Assembly: GCF_008831285.2 (NCBI RefSeq)
Contig: NC_045143.1
Location: 372,001-436,000 of the forward strand
DNA: 64,000 nt
DNA from: Nymphaea colorata
Lineage: Eukaryota; Streptophyta; Magnoliopsida; Nymphaeales; Nymphaeaceae
Direction: 5' to 3'
Shown here: piece by piece, positions 42,139-59,800 of the stretch
Position numbering within the stretch: position 1 is the stretch's first letter
Layout of the letters: the number at the start of each line of letters is the position of its first letter
Position numbers and translations under genes: made by a program
The notes under the pieces: generated by a model
Told to the model about the DNA's origin: nothing
Databases searched by the model: none
What the model saw: only the letters and a program-made list of their open reading frames with translations

Positions 42139-42821
42139 TCTCATGGGATTGAAAGGCATGTAGCAAAATCTCGAGACTATCACAGTGTGTAACCTAAATG
42201 GGTACATCCTTAAAATAAATTGGACAGTATGGATTGGCTTTTGTTCACTCCTTAGAATAAATCATGTCTTTAAAAGGACAATATCTTTTGCTGGTGAACT
42301 AGTCTCCGCACATGAGTTAGAGAACTCACGCTTGTTCTACGACATTATGCAGCTAGACTTTAAGTTGGATAAGTTTAAAGTTCTGTAGTGATAGTATGAG
42401 ATCTTCAAGACCAAAATATTGATATCGATGAGGCGTTTAAATCCCCATTAGCAATATCGGGCAGGACCTGTATGTATGCGTGCATTGGTGATTCTCACAC
42501 GTGCCTGAAATAGTTTAACTCCAAAAAGAATCCTCACAAGGGTTGAAAAACAGATTAACCTCCTAAAGAATCCTAAAGCTCGATGCAGTTTTCAGTTATC
42601 GAGGTGCTGTAATCAAATTGTAAGTCGTGAAAGACTTACTGGAGGTTCCCGAGCGAGACCCTGTGGCTGTGAAGCCCCACGAACTCAGAATAGATTTCCT
42701 TGCAAATTAAAACTAATGAGTGCCATGAGTCTCCCTCCGTTGAGACGATGCTTCAAAGGTGATCTCTCCTCTACCATTGGTTTAATTTCTGACGACTGAG
42801 TATAAGTAAAGGAACTTCTGT

Positions 42822-43403
42822 TTGTACTACAGAATCCAACTTCCCAGAAAGAACAGGACAGGGAGACCCATCTCCCCGCAGGTTTCCGGAATACCTCCTG
42901 AAGGCTTCTCTATTCCCCGTCTCCGGGATCCCATTATTGAACTCCGAATCCGAGGACCCTTTAGACCCCTTAAATCTAAAAAGATGTATGGCGCAAATAC
43001 ATTATTTTCAGTGGAGCACCAAATATCCATCCATGAACGCCATTGTTGTGGCACACCCACAAAAATATTTCTAGTTCCTACGAGAAAGCACGGCTGTCTT
43101 GAGTGTCGTCAAGATTCATGTGAAGAGTCGAAATTGAAAGAGGATCCAACTAGCCATCTCAAATCCAAAGGGAGATCACTTCTCCAAATGCTCGTACGCT
43201 TCTGCTTCAGCTTCGACTCAGCACTCGACCTTTGTGTGCTACCAGCCTATAACGACAACGACAGGGAGTCCCTAAAACTGATTTTTAATACCCATTTCAA
43301 ACACAAGAGTTCCTGCCTCATCAGTTTTTCTTCTAAAACTTGGACGCCTCCAGTTTCAACTGCGTTTTTTTTTTTACTTGGTTTTTTTTTTTTCTTCCTT
43401 TAA
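42822..43403 (+). other. Unassigned long open frame (193 codons)
   Basis: The GC-richer block 42820-43330 is open on the plus strand for 193 codons and partly on the minus strand (77 codons). It contains a CLECRQDSCEES cysteine cluster. It ends in a poly-T run translated as a Phe/Leu tail, which is not protein-like. A following frame (43402-43620, MTIGKPLNYDQ) is also unassigned. No splice signals or family match are recognised. It could be a transposon or organelle-derived fragment next to the rpoB insert. The rest of 42140-43980 shows nothing else. Confidence 0.25.
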
Positions 43404-43980
43404 GATGACCATAGGTAAGCCTCTCAATTATGATCAAACAGGCACGAGTTACCAAGACGCCACCATAGATTCAGATACCCCAGTTGCGAAAGCATCTTTC
43501 CACGAAATTTTCCAAGGAAATCAAGGCCTTGTTTCTACAGTGAAGTTGTCCAGGACGCCGTCACCCAAGACAGCTTCACCAGGGCTAAAAAGCAGGCTTA
43601 ATATAACGACGTGTCAAGCTTAAGATCGACTATCATCAATAGATCAAAGAGCACAGTGAAGTCATTCACAATTATAGATTATTTTTTGTAAAACAACGGC
43701 ACAATTTTTTTATTTTCTTTTAAGATAGAACCGAGAAACCAAAATTGTAGGCAAAAATACAGCCCACCATCATCCTCCTAGATATTGGAAGCAAAACTTA
43801 AGGTTATTTATTGCAGGTACCAAAAGTAGGAGTTGCCAATTCATAATCTCATAGCCTGAAAACTCTACCGACATGTAAAGACAAAGGAGTAGGTCCGATT
43901 TGCCATGGCGTAATAGTCGGATACTTGAACAAAAGAACGAATCCAGCAGCTAAAAGCCGAGAAAACTTCCCAAAACTAGC

Positions 43981-49074
<5,094 letters not shown>

Positions 49075-50500
49075 TTTCACCGCCCTTTTCTTCCTCTCCT
49101 TCCGCTAGTTTCTTCCGCTTCTCGTCCGACAATTTCCTCCAGATGAGAAACGGACGAAGAAGGAGCGAACGGATCGTGGGCTTTTATAGAGCGGTGGCTC
49201 TGTGGACAGGAGAAACGATGGGTACTTCCCGCGGTATTTGACGGCGATGCCCTCAAAAGGAAATATCGGATTCAGCCCCTCCTTTTTCTCCTTAATTTTC
49301 CAGATGTCCCTTACAGTTACTTGGAGCAGGGTGCGATAAAGGGAATATTCCTTGTTTATACCATATGCTTTTCGTTTGAAGATTAGAAATTCGCCTATCA
49401 CCATCTACTTTTTCCAATAATTAAATGCCCATACATATTTTTTTTCATTTTTTTAGAATAGATATCCGCAGCTTAAAGTCGATGGGACTACCTATAGTCT
49501 AAGTCTAAACGATGATCACAAAACCCTCATCTTTTTAAGATTCATAGCTTTAATGTTATACCCCTCTCTGATTGAAAATCAGACCTGCAAATGTAAAATG
49601 ACGCAGTTAAGTACAAATATCACTAAATTCAACTTTTAAGTCTTCGTAGTTTGATAAACCCAAAGTTTTGACTGGAGATCTTTCGCCACACCAAATTCAT
49701 AAATTTGAGATATTTGCTCTCATAAGCACCCTTCAATACCCCAACAAGTTTTGCCTCACCAATTGCAAACGGATCATATGGGAATTTACTAAAATACGTA
49801 GCAGAAGGAAAAAGAACATTACTTGAAACCTCGTTCTGTACTCTACGGCCCATCTAAATTTTGCAAAGCCTTGTTGTTTTGACGAGTGATTAACTTTTCT
49901 TTTAGGCGCATTTATAAAAATAAGGGAGTAGCAAAGGGGCTTAGTGTAATTTAAGCGGTGGTGTAAAACACCAGCCCCTGGTTTTTCATTAAGAGGATTA
50001 CAAAAAAGTACCCGGCGAGGGACGACCCTTGATGATATTTCAGGCACACCCTCACGTTTATGAACATTTTCTGTTCGGTGCACAGATATTTTTAGATGGA
50101 AGCTTCTGGAATCAGAAAAAAAAAGGAAAAAACAAACGGGCACCACTTCTTTTTTGTCTCTTGGCCCTTACTTGCCTTTGTGCTCACACTGTCTTTTTTA
50201 AATTTAATCAAAAGTTTTAAATTTTTTAAAGTGCTCAGCTTCTATATTTATGCATTTTGCTTTGGTGACAAAACTTTTATTTATTGAGATGTGGTTTTCT
50301 GACATTGTTTTTGATTTTTTAAAGTGCTCAGCTTATATGCTTGCTTAGCTTTGGTGACAAAAATAAATGGGGATGTGGTTTTCTGACATTTGCATGGGAA
50401 AGCGAGAGCAGCTCCTCCTAAATGCGCAGGCTTGCCTTCATCATCCCTAGACAATTTTTACCGGTCGGCGCAAAACTGGATTCATCCCGCCCCTTGATTC
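49075..50500. other. TPI promoter side and intergenic region
   Basis: The first about 75 bases upstream of the TPI start are CT-rich on the coding strand, compatible with its 5' UTR. Beyond that I see no gene. A minus-strand open frame at 49629-49853 (74 codons) has no recognisable family. A direct duplication (TTTTTTAAAGTGCTCAGCTT to GATGTGGTTTTCTGACATT) is present at about 50224-50306 and 50316-50390. Confidence 0.5.
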
Positions 50501-50519
50501 CAACGCTGTTTCTTTCGAT

Positions 50520-50790
50520 CCATATTGTTTAAATTTTGGTCTATTTAAACGCAGCCTTAAAAGAAGCTTCTTCAACAAAAATACCGAGGAAAAACGGGAA
50601 ATCCATTTTTTGATTTCTAAGTTACCTTTCTGTTTATAGATGTTTAATGTCTAATAATCAGTAGTGAAAATAACAAGAAATGCAATTAATGTGATATCGT
50701 CGTATTTAATGAAAGTCGTAATCTACTTTTTTAGTTAATTTATGTGAAAATGTTGTGGATCATGGAGGCAATATGATTTAAAATTCAGAA
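50520..50790 (+). repeat. Dispersed direct duplication, copy 1
   Basis: Related to 53640-54510. The shared path is AAATTTTGGTCTATTTAAAC, AAGTTACCTTTCTG, ATGTCTAAT, then GAAAGTCGTAAT and GTTGTGGATCATGGAGGCAA. In copy 2 the same path is interrupted by the insert at 53797-54229 and by extra sequence near 54260-54440. The region 50790-53030 is AT-rich without supported genes. Confidence 0.6.
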
Positions 50791-53036
50791 ATATGCTTAA
50801 CCTTGACGTATGCATGATTCAGCTTCTCCTTGTGCGTGGAGAAAAAGTGTTTGACATGGAAGAATCCTACTTGCCTTTTAACAAATGCAAATGGGTCACA
50901 TCTAAAAAATTTTAGCTTGGCCCGAATGATAAAAGATGAGGTCACTAGTGCCAATTCTTCTCCATATTTGTTGATGTTGATGTGCTAGTCTCTAACTAGA
51001 CAACTACTCCACTTGAAGTGAACCGGCGTTTAACTAGAGAGTGATTTGGGTGTTAAAAGCATTTTACTTGTTAAGTCTTTGACACGGAATGTCAAGTGAT
51101 TGGGTGATTCCATTGTCCCAGGTGAAGTGCCCTAACAAGTAAGTAAAAACAAATTTGATTTCATTGATGAGTCCATTTCAAAACCATTCAATGCAAGTAC
51201 AGTTTCTTTCATGCATAGATTCCGAGTTATATCAGTCTTTTTGACATAATGCTTTCTTAGATCTCGAATATGGAGATTGTTGACCCATTTACGGAATCAA
51301 AATTATGGGCCCAATGCTATCCGAACATGAGATGAATGAATATAATAGATGACATTTACTAACAAGAATGTTGCATTTTATGGTGGAGCATAAATGTGCA
51401 TACCGTGTTTCAAAAGAATGCTGTGTTCTTATTAGGACATAATCTGGAGATCAAGAAGATTATCGATATTGATGTTGAATCTTGAACCATTTGCACCAGA
51501 AGCAAAGTTATGTAAGAAAAGCATCAATGAAGTCGGACAAGGATAATTATGAAAAAGTTGTGCATGTTTATATAAATGCGAATTCCCAACCAGTCGATGG
51601 GACTTCCAGGAAAATGGTAATATGACATCCCTCAGGCACGCGTGCTCATTTTATATTGACAAACTGTTAATATCTCGCGTAGAAGATTCTCTCTTTTGTA
51701 ACTTAATATAAAACCGAGATGGCCAAATTTTTATACAAAGCTCACCTGCTACAATCCTTCGAACTAAGGACCTCACCTCTCTGTTTTATAATGTACGTTG
51801 ACAAACGCAGAACAAAGGGAAAAGTAAAGGAAAAATAATGTGAAAAATGCAACATTTTGAATATTATTTTTTTGCCAAAAAATGTTTTTAAATATATTTT
51901 AAATATTCCGAGGTTCTTTTTACCATTTTCATAATTGTTTAAAATTTTTTTATGTTCTTGTAAGAAGAAAAGCTGAAAACTCTAATATTATATATATATA
52001 ATATTTTTTAACTTTTTGATTACTTCGATCTTCCCCGGAAAAATCTCCCTGGTGAAAAACCCAATTACTATATCACTGTCAATGTGTGAAGCTATTGTAT
52101 TCTAAGTATTTAGTACTTTTAACCTTTTAAATGCCCGTTACCATACTTTAGTACTTCTTCCTTAGGGCCACCAATATTTTTTACCAACTTTAATATGTGA
52201 ATTTGTGTTGCATGGGCACGGAGACAAAGCAAAAAAAAAAAAATCTTGGGCACGCGAACATGGCTTATACATATACGCACAGATATTAAGAATCTTAAAT
52301 TTTTGGCAAACAAAACAATGCATTCATAATTGATAAATTATATAAGTTATGAACAAACCAATAGTAAAGTAAGAAACATACCAAGATATATAACCTCGGA
52401 TGTTTGTGAGAATGATCCACAAATTTACCGTTGAAAAAAAGTTTGCCTGGAGAACAAAAAAAATTGTAAAATAAGGAAGTAATGTAAAAGTAATAAAGTT
52501 ATAACTTATAAAACAATAAAAGTCTAAAATGGGTCAACAAAATGACCTGATTTTACAATGGACATTCATATTTATAAATTTATATGCTTCTTAAAGGTGA
52601 AAAACACTAAAATAAAAAAAACTTGATACGATCTGATGAAAAGAACAGATGATTAGACTTCAAAATCAGATTACAAATACCAAATCATTTCATATCCATA
52701 TGAAAAAACTGCCACTATTTGATAAATAATTAAAGTATGATCAAAACAAGTGATCACGTATTCAAAAATTTTGATAACGACTCACGAGTGTCAAATCAGA
52801 TCATATTCATATGATAAAAACACTAACAGAGTTCAAAATTACATATTGGGCTGATGAAGAGTAAAAATGTAAACGAAAAACCTTATATGCACTGAATACT
52901 GAGGTAGTTTACAAGTCACATGATCATATCCTTGTGTTTCCAGAGTCCACCTTATACGTGTACGCAAACACAGAGCACACACAGTTCCTACAGTCATATT
53001 CAACTAAAAAAATGAGTGGAGTTTTGAAACTGTGAA

Positions 53037-53180
53037 AAGCGACCGAGAAACAGAGGTAGAGAAAAAGAAAAAGAGAGGCAGAGATACAGAGAAAGAGTGA
53101 TGAGGCAAAGGAAGAGAAAGAGAAAGAGAGAGGTAGAGAGAGAGAGAGAGAGAGCGCAAGGCAGAAAGAAAGAGGCGGAG
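53037..53180. repeat. GA-rich low-complexity tract
   Basis: A purine-rich run of GAGA and GAAAGA with a pure (GA)n core near 53136-53153. The minus-strand Leu/Ser-rich open frames here are artefacts of the repeat. Confidence 0.8.
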
Positions 53181-53796
53181 AGGCATACTTGTTGGTAGGG
53201 AAGAGATACTTGTTGGTGCAGAAGAGTTGCGACGGATTGAATATGCATTTTTCTCTTCTGGGTTTTTGAGCAGATGAATTTAGATGCAGAAGTTTAAGAG
53301 AAAACTGCCGCTATTTAATTATTGTAGTGCTCTCTGCCATCGTCACGCACATCTGTATAACCATTAAGTTAGTTAAAAGAGGAAGATCAGAATGAAAGTC
53401 ATCTGAGAAACAACTTTAGTTTAGTTCGATGCACCTCTTGCTGTAAGTAGACCAACGAAGAAAGAGATCTTAAGAACATAAAGAGAAAAAGGTGCAGTCT
53501 ACTCAAATAGTTTTAGATTCTTGGGGCATTAATATATAAAAAAGTGCAATCTATTGAAGGTATCAATGTTGAATTTTGTGGACTGTTATGGGGATGAAAT
53601 GCCCACACGTGGCTCCCCCGTGCATATGAAAGACTTAAATTTAAATTTGGTCTATTCAAATGCAGCCCTACAAGAGGCATCTCCAACAAAAGAATAATAT
53701 TTGGTGATTTTTAAATTACCTTTCCGTTTTTTGATGTCTAATGTTTAAGAATTAGTAATGGAAAAAAGAAAAAACACAACTAATTTGATTTTGTCA

Positions 53797-54229
53797 GGAG
53801 GAAAAGGAAGGGATGAAAAGGGAAAGAAAGGAAAGGGAAGGGAAGAAAAAGAGAAGGGAAAAGAAATGAATGAAATGAAAAGGGAAATGAAGAGAAAGGG
53901 AAGGGAAAGAAATGTTTGAATATAAAGGAAAGAAAAAAAAAAAAGAAAGACTAAATAAATAGCACATGAATTTATGAAGGAAGGAAATGAAAAGAGGGGT
54001 AGTATAGGAATAAAAAATTATTCCACTTACATTTCTTTCATTTTCTTCACAATTCCTTCGATTTGGGAGGGAAAATATTTATACTATACAATCCCTCATT
54101 TTTTTTCCCTTCCCTTGCAGTCAAACACGCTTTGCCCCTTTCACTCTTTTTTCCTCTTTTCTAATTTGCCAACCAAATAAAAGAGAGATTGCTCAATCCC
54201 TTCCTTTTTCCTCATACCAAATAGGCCGT
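53797..54229. mobile_element. MITE-like insertion (about 430 bp)
   Basis: It interrupts copy 2 of the dispersed duplication. Near its left end is GAGGAAAAGGAAGGGA (about 53800). Near its right end is TCCCTTCCTTTTTCCTC (about 54197), whose reverse complement is GAGGAAAAAGGAAGGGA, giving a subterminal inverted repeat of about 16 bp. It has a purine-rich left half, a pyrimidine-rich right half and no coding capacity. The terminal bases and target duplication could not be fixed by eye. Confidence 0.5.
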
Positions 54230-54534
54230 TAATGAAAATCATAAGCCAGTTTTGTGCATGAATGCATTTGAAAAAAGAAAAAATAAGTGCAAGAAATTTA
54301 AACTAGTGTCGCATTGCAATTAAAGCTATTTTTATTTGATTACCTCATTATTTTATATTCTAATCAATGATCAACCTACGAACCACGTACAAGAGAGAGT
54401 TGGGAGCTAGAGATTGGTAATTACTTGCATAGTTTTCTTTCTTTTATTTATCTTATAGGTGAAAAAGTTTTGGATGATGGAGACAATGTGATTCCTGACA
54501 TATCTCCCCTCTATCCTCCTATAATTTAACAGAA

Positions 54535-54775
54535 ATCGGGTCAGGAGGCATCTCGGTTTCAAGAACCGAGTCAGAAAAGCATCTCGGTTTTAAGAACCGG
54601 ATTGAAGAGGTGTGTTTCGGTTTCAAAGACCGATTTAAAGAGGCGTATCAGTTCCAATAACCGGTCAGAAATGCATATCGGTTTCAAGAACCGATTTGGA
54701 GACATGTATCGGTTTTAAGAACCGGGTTAGAGATGTATCTCGGTTTCAAGAACCGAGTTGTTTCAGATACCGTTC
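54535..54775. repeat. Tandem short palindromes, CGGTTT-CAAG-AACCG type
   Basis: Seven to eight units of about 30-37 bp. Each contains a small hairpin in which CGGTT pairs with AACCG around a TCAAG or TTAAG loop (for example 54553-54569, 54584-54600, 54679-54692, 54740-54756). Spacers contain ATGTAT or GCATCT. The array stands about 60 bp before a (CT)n tract at 54834-54860 and upstream of the long inverted repeat. Confidence 0.8.
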
Positions 54776-55143
54776 CTAAATCATTTATACTGAGCTTTCG
54801 ACCTCTTTCTATCGTATTTATCTGATGGTATCGGCTCTCTCTCTCTCTCTCTCTCTCTCACTCCGCGAACAGCTTTCGAAAGATGATGAGGTGCAGTTTT
54901 CCCCTCGCGGTCTTGTTTTCCCGCTCTTTCTTGTTTTGGAAGAAAGAATCCCCCCCTCCGATGGTTCTCAGATGACACGGCATGCCAGGGTCGCCGGATA
55001 TGCCGGAGTGTCCTCCTCGTCTGATCAATGATCAGAACACAGCAGGTTTCTTTCTCTCCCTTTCTAATCTCTCTCGGTAGCCCCTGATCTTTTCATTAAT
55101 CTATCGTCTATCTTGTAGGAGAGAGTCTCGTTATATTTTCTGT

Positions 55144-55544
55144 GACGCGGAAACGTGCCTGCTCCATTGAAGAGGAAGGTTCCGTGCATTTCTGACTTTG
55201 GGGCTGGTTGGGGACATCGGCGTCCATGGATCGCCGTCGAAGAGATGGAAATTTTTATGTGCTCGTATTTATGATCATGTTCCTCCCAAAAAAAGGGCAT
55301 TCCTCTCAACAAGCCTAATGAATGCCTAGGGAGAGAGTTTTGTTGATGGAATTTTTTGAGAGGCATTCATTAGGCTTGTTGAGAGGAATGCCTTTTTTTT
55401 GGGAGGAACATGATCATAAACACGAGCACATAAAAATTTCCAACTCTTCGACGGCGATCCATGGACGCCGATGTCCCCAACCAGCCCCAAAGTCAGAAAT
55501 GCACGGAACCTTCCTCTTCAATGGAGCAGGCACGTTTCCGCGTC
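55144..55544. repeat. Near-perfect inverted repeat: two 184-bp arms, 33-bp loop
   Basis: The left arm 55144-55327 and right arm 55361-55544 are reverse complements with only three mismatches that I can find (near 55233, 55249 and 55283). The spacer 55328-55360 is single copy. The same peptide (HSLGLLRGMPFFWEEHDHK onward) is therefore read on both strands, which is not evidence of coding. A transcript crossing the locus would fold into a long hairpin of about 184 bp. The right arm also contains a possible short first exon (MDADVPNQPQSQKC onward, 55461-55568, then a GTATGC donor), but no convincing continuation was found. Confidence 0.92.
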
Positions 55545-56250
55545 TCCCTTACCAGTCAGCCTCCTGAGGTATGCTCTTTCAAGCATGTTCTGTATCGTGC
55601 TACCCATCATATACCTTTCATTCATGGCTGGTGGTGTTTCCATTGCGCTTACCTCAACTTAGTTAAGACAGATTCTTGCATTTATATATTGTAGTTGTAA
55701 TTACTTTCAATGTCATGCTGTTCGCATTCTTTCCCCTTGAGATTTTGTTTCCCAGCTGCCTCCTGGCTTGCACGTGCTTTAGGTGCCTTTCTTTCCCAAC
55801 GTCAACTTGTTTTCCACATGCCAGGGTTATTGATATTGGTGTTGGGATTAGCGATGGCAACACAAAAGAAGAACAAGAGATTCACGTGGTTCGGTGACCA
55901 GCACCTATGCCCATGGTAAAACAACTCTCAAAGCTCTCATCGTGAGAGATACATAACTTAATTCCATCTTTACAATGATTACAACTTTTTGATAAGGAGA
56001 GAAAGATTTTCTTAGTGCAACAAATGTTAAATATGAGAACATATTTGGGCAAATTTTATTTTCATTCATAATGTTGGCAATGATAATGATCTGGAACTGA
56101 TAACCATGACTAAATGTCGTATTTTCTCTTCGCAGGCTCCTGTGTGTCAATACAGACAAAATTGATGCATGATGAGGAACTGCATGACTTGGAGGATGGG
56201 GTTCAAAATGTCATAGAAAGTGAAAAAAATTTTAATAAGCCAGTAATTAG

Positions 56251-57652
56251 GTGAAAAATATTGTTAAGCAGACAAAGCCAGTGGTTGCTGTAGACCCTTG
56301 TTCAAAAGCTGAGTTGATTAAAAGGGCAGAGATATGGAGCCACACAATAGCTGATATTACTCTCCTGGCTTTTGTAACAAGCTTTCCTCGGATGTCTTTT
56401 GCTATAATAGATGATTTCTAGAACCTTGGTTGCAAATATGCCGGAGGTGGCATCCCTCTTCTTGTTTCCTGAACCAGTTTATTAGGTATGTAAATTTTTG
56501 GGTGTAATTTTGATGTTTCATTTTAACTGTATCAAATTTGATCCAAATCCTATTTCCATGTGTTTAATAATCTATATCTGAATTGTTACATTTTTTACAT
56601 GTTTAGCATCTCTCCTTCCCATGTCATTTGCAGATCGGAATAGTCTTTTCTTTTCAGTATGCTAAGGACATAGCAAATAAATTTGTTATTGTGTTTAATT
56701 GAGGCTTTTACATACCTTTTTGCTCCAATAGACATATTTCAGTTGAAATTTAGAAGGGCTGGCTTATACATTTAGATAATTTACTAAATTCATTGAGAAG
56801 CTCTTTTCCATCTATTTATTGAAATTTCTGTTTTTCCTTTTTTGAAATTGCATATTGCCATCATTGTTCCACTTTTGATATCATACTTTTTTTTGGTTAT
56901 TTATGTAACACTTCCCTTTGTTTAAGCAAAACAAATAAAGAACGGAATCTATATGTACACTCAACTGTTTTTTTGGAATACTAGCTTCTAAGTCATGCAA
57001 CTTAATCATGAACATGGTGATGAACAAAATGAAGCTTTGATTATCAGCTAATGGATGTAGGATAATTATATATCTTTCTCCCTTACCTGTACATGTGGAA
57101 ATGAGGAAGAACTAACGCTGGGTTCTGTTGATCTATATATGACGGTGTTCTTACTCCTTTGCAAATGGTGTTCCTCATATTGTCCTTTCCCTTTGGTGTT
57201 GAACTTAATGATGCCCTTGTTTTGTTGCTGTTAAACTTTTAAAGGACTTTCTTCTTTCTTTTATGAAAATGATCATGGACTTGATTCTTGAAGTGGCAAG
57301 TGAGCCTTTAGTTGCTTTGCATCTTTACGAGGCCTGACTAGATTCCTTCAAATACCCTGTGCACGGTGCTGCTACTTGAGTATCGTTGGTGATCAGTCCT
57401 TAGTTTTGTATTTTTCCATGTTTGCTGCTTCCAAAAATTGGTGATTTTGTTTTTTTTGTTTTTGCAAAAATGCATGTTTTATACACAATTGTTTACTTCT
57501 GAACATTTCAGGTTTAGGTCTTGGAACACTTGTTGGTTCTGCAGCATTTGATCTCTTCCCCATTCACAGTGAAGAGGATATCTGATACAGGTGTATGGCT
57601 GGTAGAACTGTTCTGCTCATTTTGGGCATATGTGTGGCTCTATAATTTTGGA
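56251..57652 (+). pseudogene. MHX: MHX-type vacuolar cation/proton exchanger fragment
   Basis: Two pieces match plant MHX, a Mg2+ and Zn2+/H+ exchanger of the vacuolar membrane in the Na+/Ca2+ exchanger superfamily. Piece 1 (about 56251-56445) reads KQTKPVVAVDPC, RAEIWSHTIADITLLAF, then TSFPRMSFAIIDDF followed by TAG (56418-56420) and NLGCKYAGG. Piece 2 (about 57512-57652, after a TTTCAG acceptor) reads [17 protein letters not shown]. It then loses about ten residues of the family sequence and shifts frame before [13 protein letters not shown] and SFWAYVWLY. The N-terminal membrane segments and the second exchanger repeat are not visible in the window. The stop, deletion and frameshift make it a pseudogene or 5'/3'-truncated relic. 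Confidence 0.8.
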
Positions 57653-59800
57653 GGTATTTAATGCATATTGGCCATTTAAGGTTCTGTTTTATACCATTAG
57701 AAAGACCAGCTAATAAAATATGTTCCTATTAGGTTTGTCTAATTTATAATTGTTCTCCTTCTATGTTGTTTGGACACTTGTGTCACATCAGTGTGGGTGT
57801 GGATCTTCAAATATGCTATTTATGTTTGATTTTTGAATTTGCCTGCTTAATGAGTGTTTATTTCTGTTTTCGACATGGTAGTAGCATTTTTTTTTTCTGA
57901 CAGAGTTTTCAACTGATTAAAAATATGAAATCAATCATTTTCCTCATCCTTGTGCACCATTTTCATGTGTGATTGTCTGAAGCCATCTATCCACAAAACA
58001 GTGGAAATCTATGGCGATCTTCACAAAACAATAAAAATTTATAGTAATCTTCACAAAACAATCGAAATCTATGGTGAGAGATTTTTATACATTTCAGGAA
58101 AGAAATCAGCAACCCCTTCAGTTACAATTTGATATCTCATGTGCAAATCTTTCTTCAGATTGATGTTTCCTCTCTTAAATTGATTGGAGATCTACTCCAC
58201 TCAACTCCTACGAGTGTTTAGAAATTAGAAGTGAGGAGAGAGGGATTTTTAGAACCCCAACTGAAAAGGGGGTTTCAATTACCCAAGGAGTGTACTTTAT
58301 CGATTTTCCAATAGTTACAATACGTATGGTAGGATATGTGCAACTCTAGTATTAGTACTATATGCATGTGGTTTATGTATTATATTATATCGCAGGAGTT
58401 CATTTCACCATCTCATTAGTTCCTATGGTCAACTTCTGCAGCCATTGCAGCTGCTAGGATGTAGGTCAGAAGTTAAATAAACTTGTCTGCAGCAATTGCA
58501 GCCGCTAGGATTCAAGTCAAAAGTTAAACTTTGTTAATGGTTACTGCACTTTGTTAGATGCAAAGATTGTAACTTACAGTGACAATTTTCTGTTCTTTTC
58601 AACTTTGAAAATTCTCAAACTTTCATTGATGTTATTACATTGTTGTTCATTGTACTAGTGGTTCTCACTTTTTGTTTTGTAATTAATAATGTACTCAATG
58701 TATTTTCGATTGAACACTATCTGTTGGCTTCAATTCTATTGGCTTATTTGTCCAGTGACCTTCCATTTTCGAGCAAACTGAGGATGATGGCTGGTCCACA
58801 GTCCATATATTTGTGCTATACATCCTAAACCTCAATAACACATCCCATTGGTTGGGGAGAGTAGCACACGTCATTGCCACAGTTTGTTGCTTCTAATCTC
58901 AACACAAATCTTCTTTGCCATCTTCTCGTCCCCAAATGTCTTCTAATATTTTGGGAAAAGGTTCTCACCAAATCAAATCAATTTTATCTATCCTTTCGTT
59001 CCTCATGTACATGAAAGACTCTCCGATCCCTTTCTCTCCATTTCTTCTTCAATTTGTCCTCAAATCAGTATTTGGATCTCATAGTATAGAGATTTTTTGG
59101 CATGGAAAACCATCTGTCAAATACGCAAGGTGCATTGTTGCTCAACAGTAGCAAATCTTTCAATAAGCAATGATGGGCATGGACACACTGAAGTGCGTCT
59201 GAGCTTCTGCTTTCACCATCATTGACTTGGAACCTATGTCACATAGGTGTGGGTGGCGGTGTGCTCACAGCTAGTTAAAAGTGAGATTTTAAAAGTTGGA
59301 TTGAGTAAGATTTTTGCTTGTGATTAAAAGTTGATATTGGAAAGGTAGGTATTTTAACTTTTTTTTTTAATGTTTTTATTTTTTTGTGTGTGAGATTTTA
59401 TTTCTTGCAGTTAGTAAACATAGGGTTCAACTTAGTCTTCCTCATTTTGCTGGTGTTTTTATTCTTAGTGGTTCTAAATTGCCTTTTTTTTGCTTGAATT
59501 CTTGAGTTATGGAGCTTAAAGTGCAAGGAAGGAGTGATTAGACAGGTGGGAATAGAGTAGAATAGATTATTTGTGTTTCATTTGCAAATTTGATTGTTTA
59601 ATTGATTGTTTTTGTAATGCTAATACCATCCTTCTTAGAGAACTTATTATCTTTTTAGTATAATTTTTGAAGTAGCCTAGGAATTGTAGAAGTTGTTCTC
59701 TAGACAAAATTTTTACTAGATAGTTTTAAAATATAAACCACCTTCTAATTAGTAAATGAGAGGAGATGCAAGTAAAAAAAAAATATTTCCATATAGTTAA
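57653..59800. other. Intergenic with two short tandem repeats
   Basis: A 33-bp unit (CTTCACAAAACAAT plus AAATCTATGG) is repeated about three times at 57990-58073. A roughly 53-bp unit (GCAGCCATTGCAGCTGCTAG and variant) occurs twice at 58437-58530. No gene or further MHX exon was recognised. Confidence 0.6.

Noticed and set aside
55064..55567. The same 60-residue peptide encoded on both strands, considered as a duplicated gene
   Set aside because: It is an automatic result of the inverted repeat. No start context, splice partner or family supports coding.
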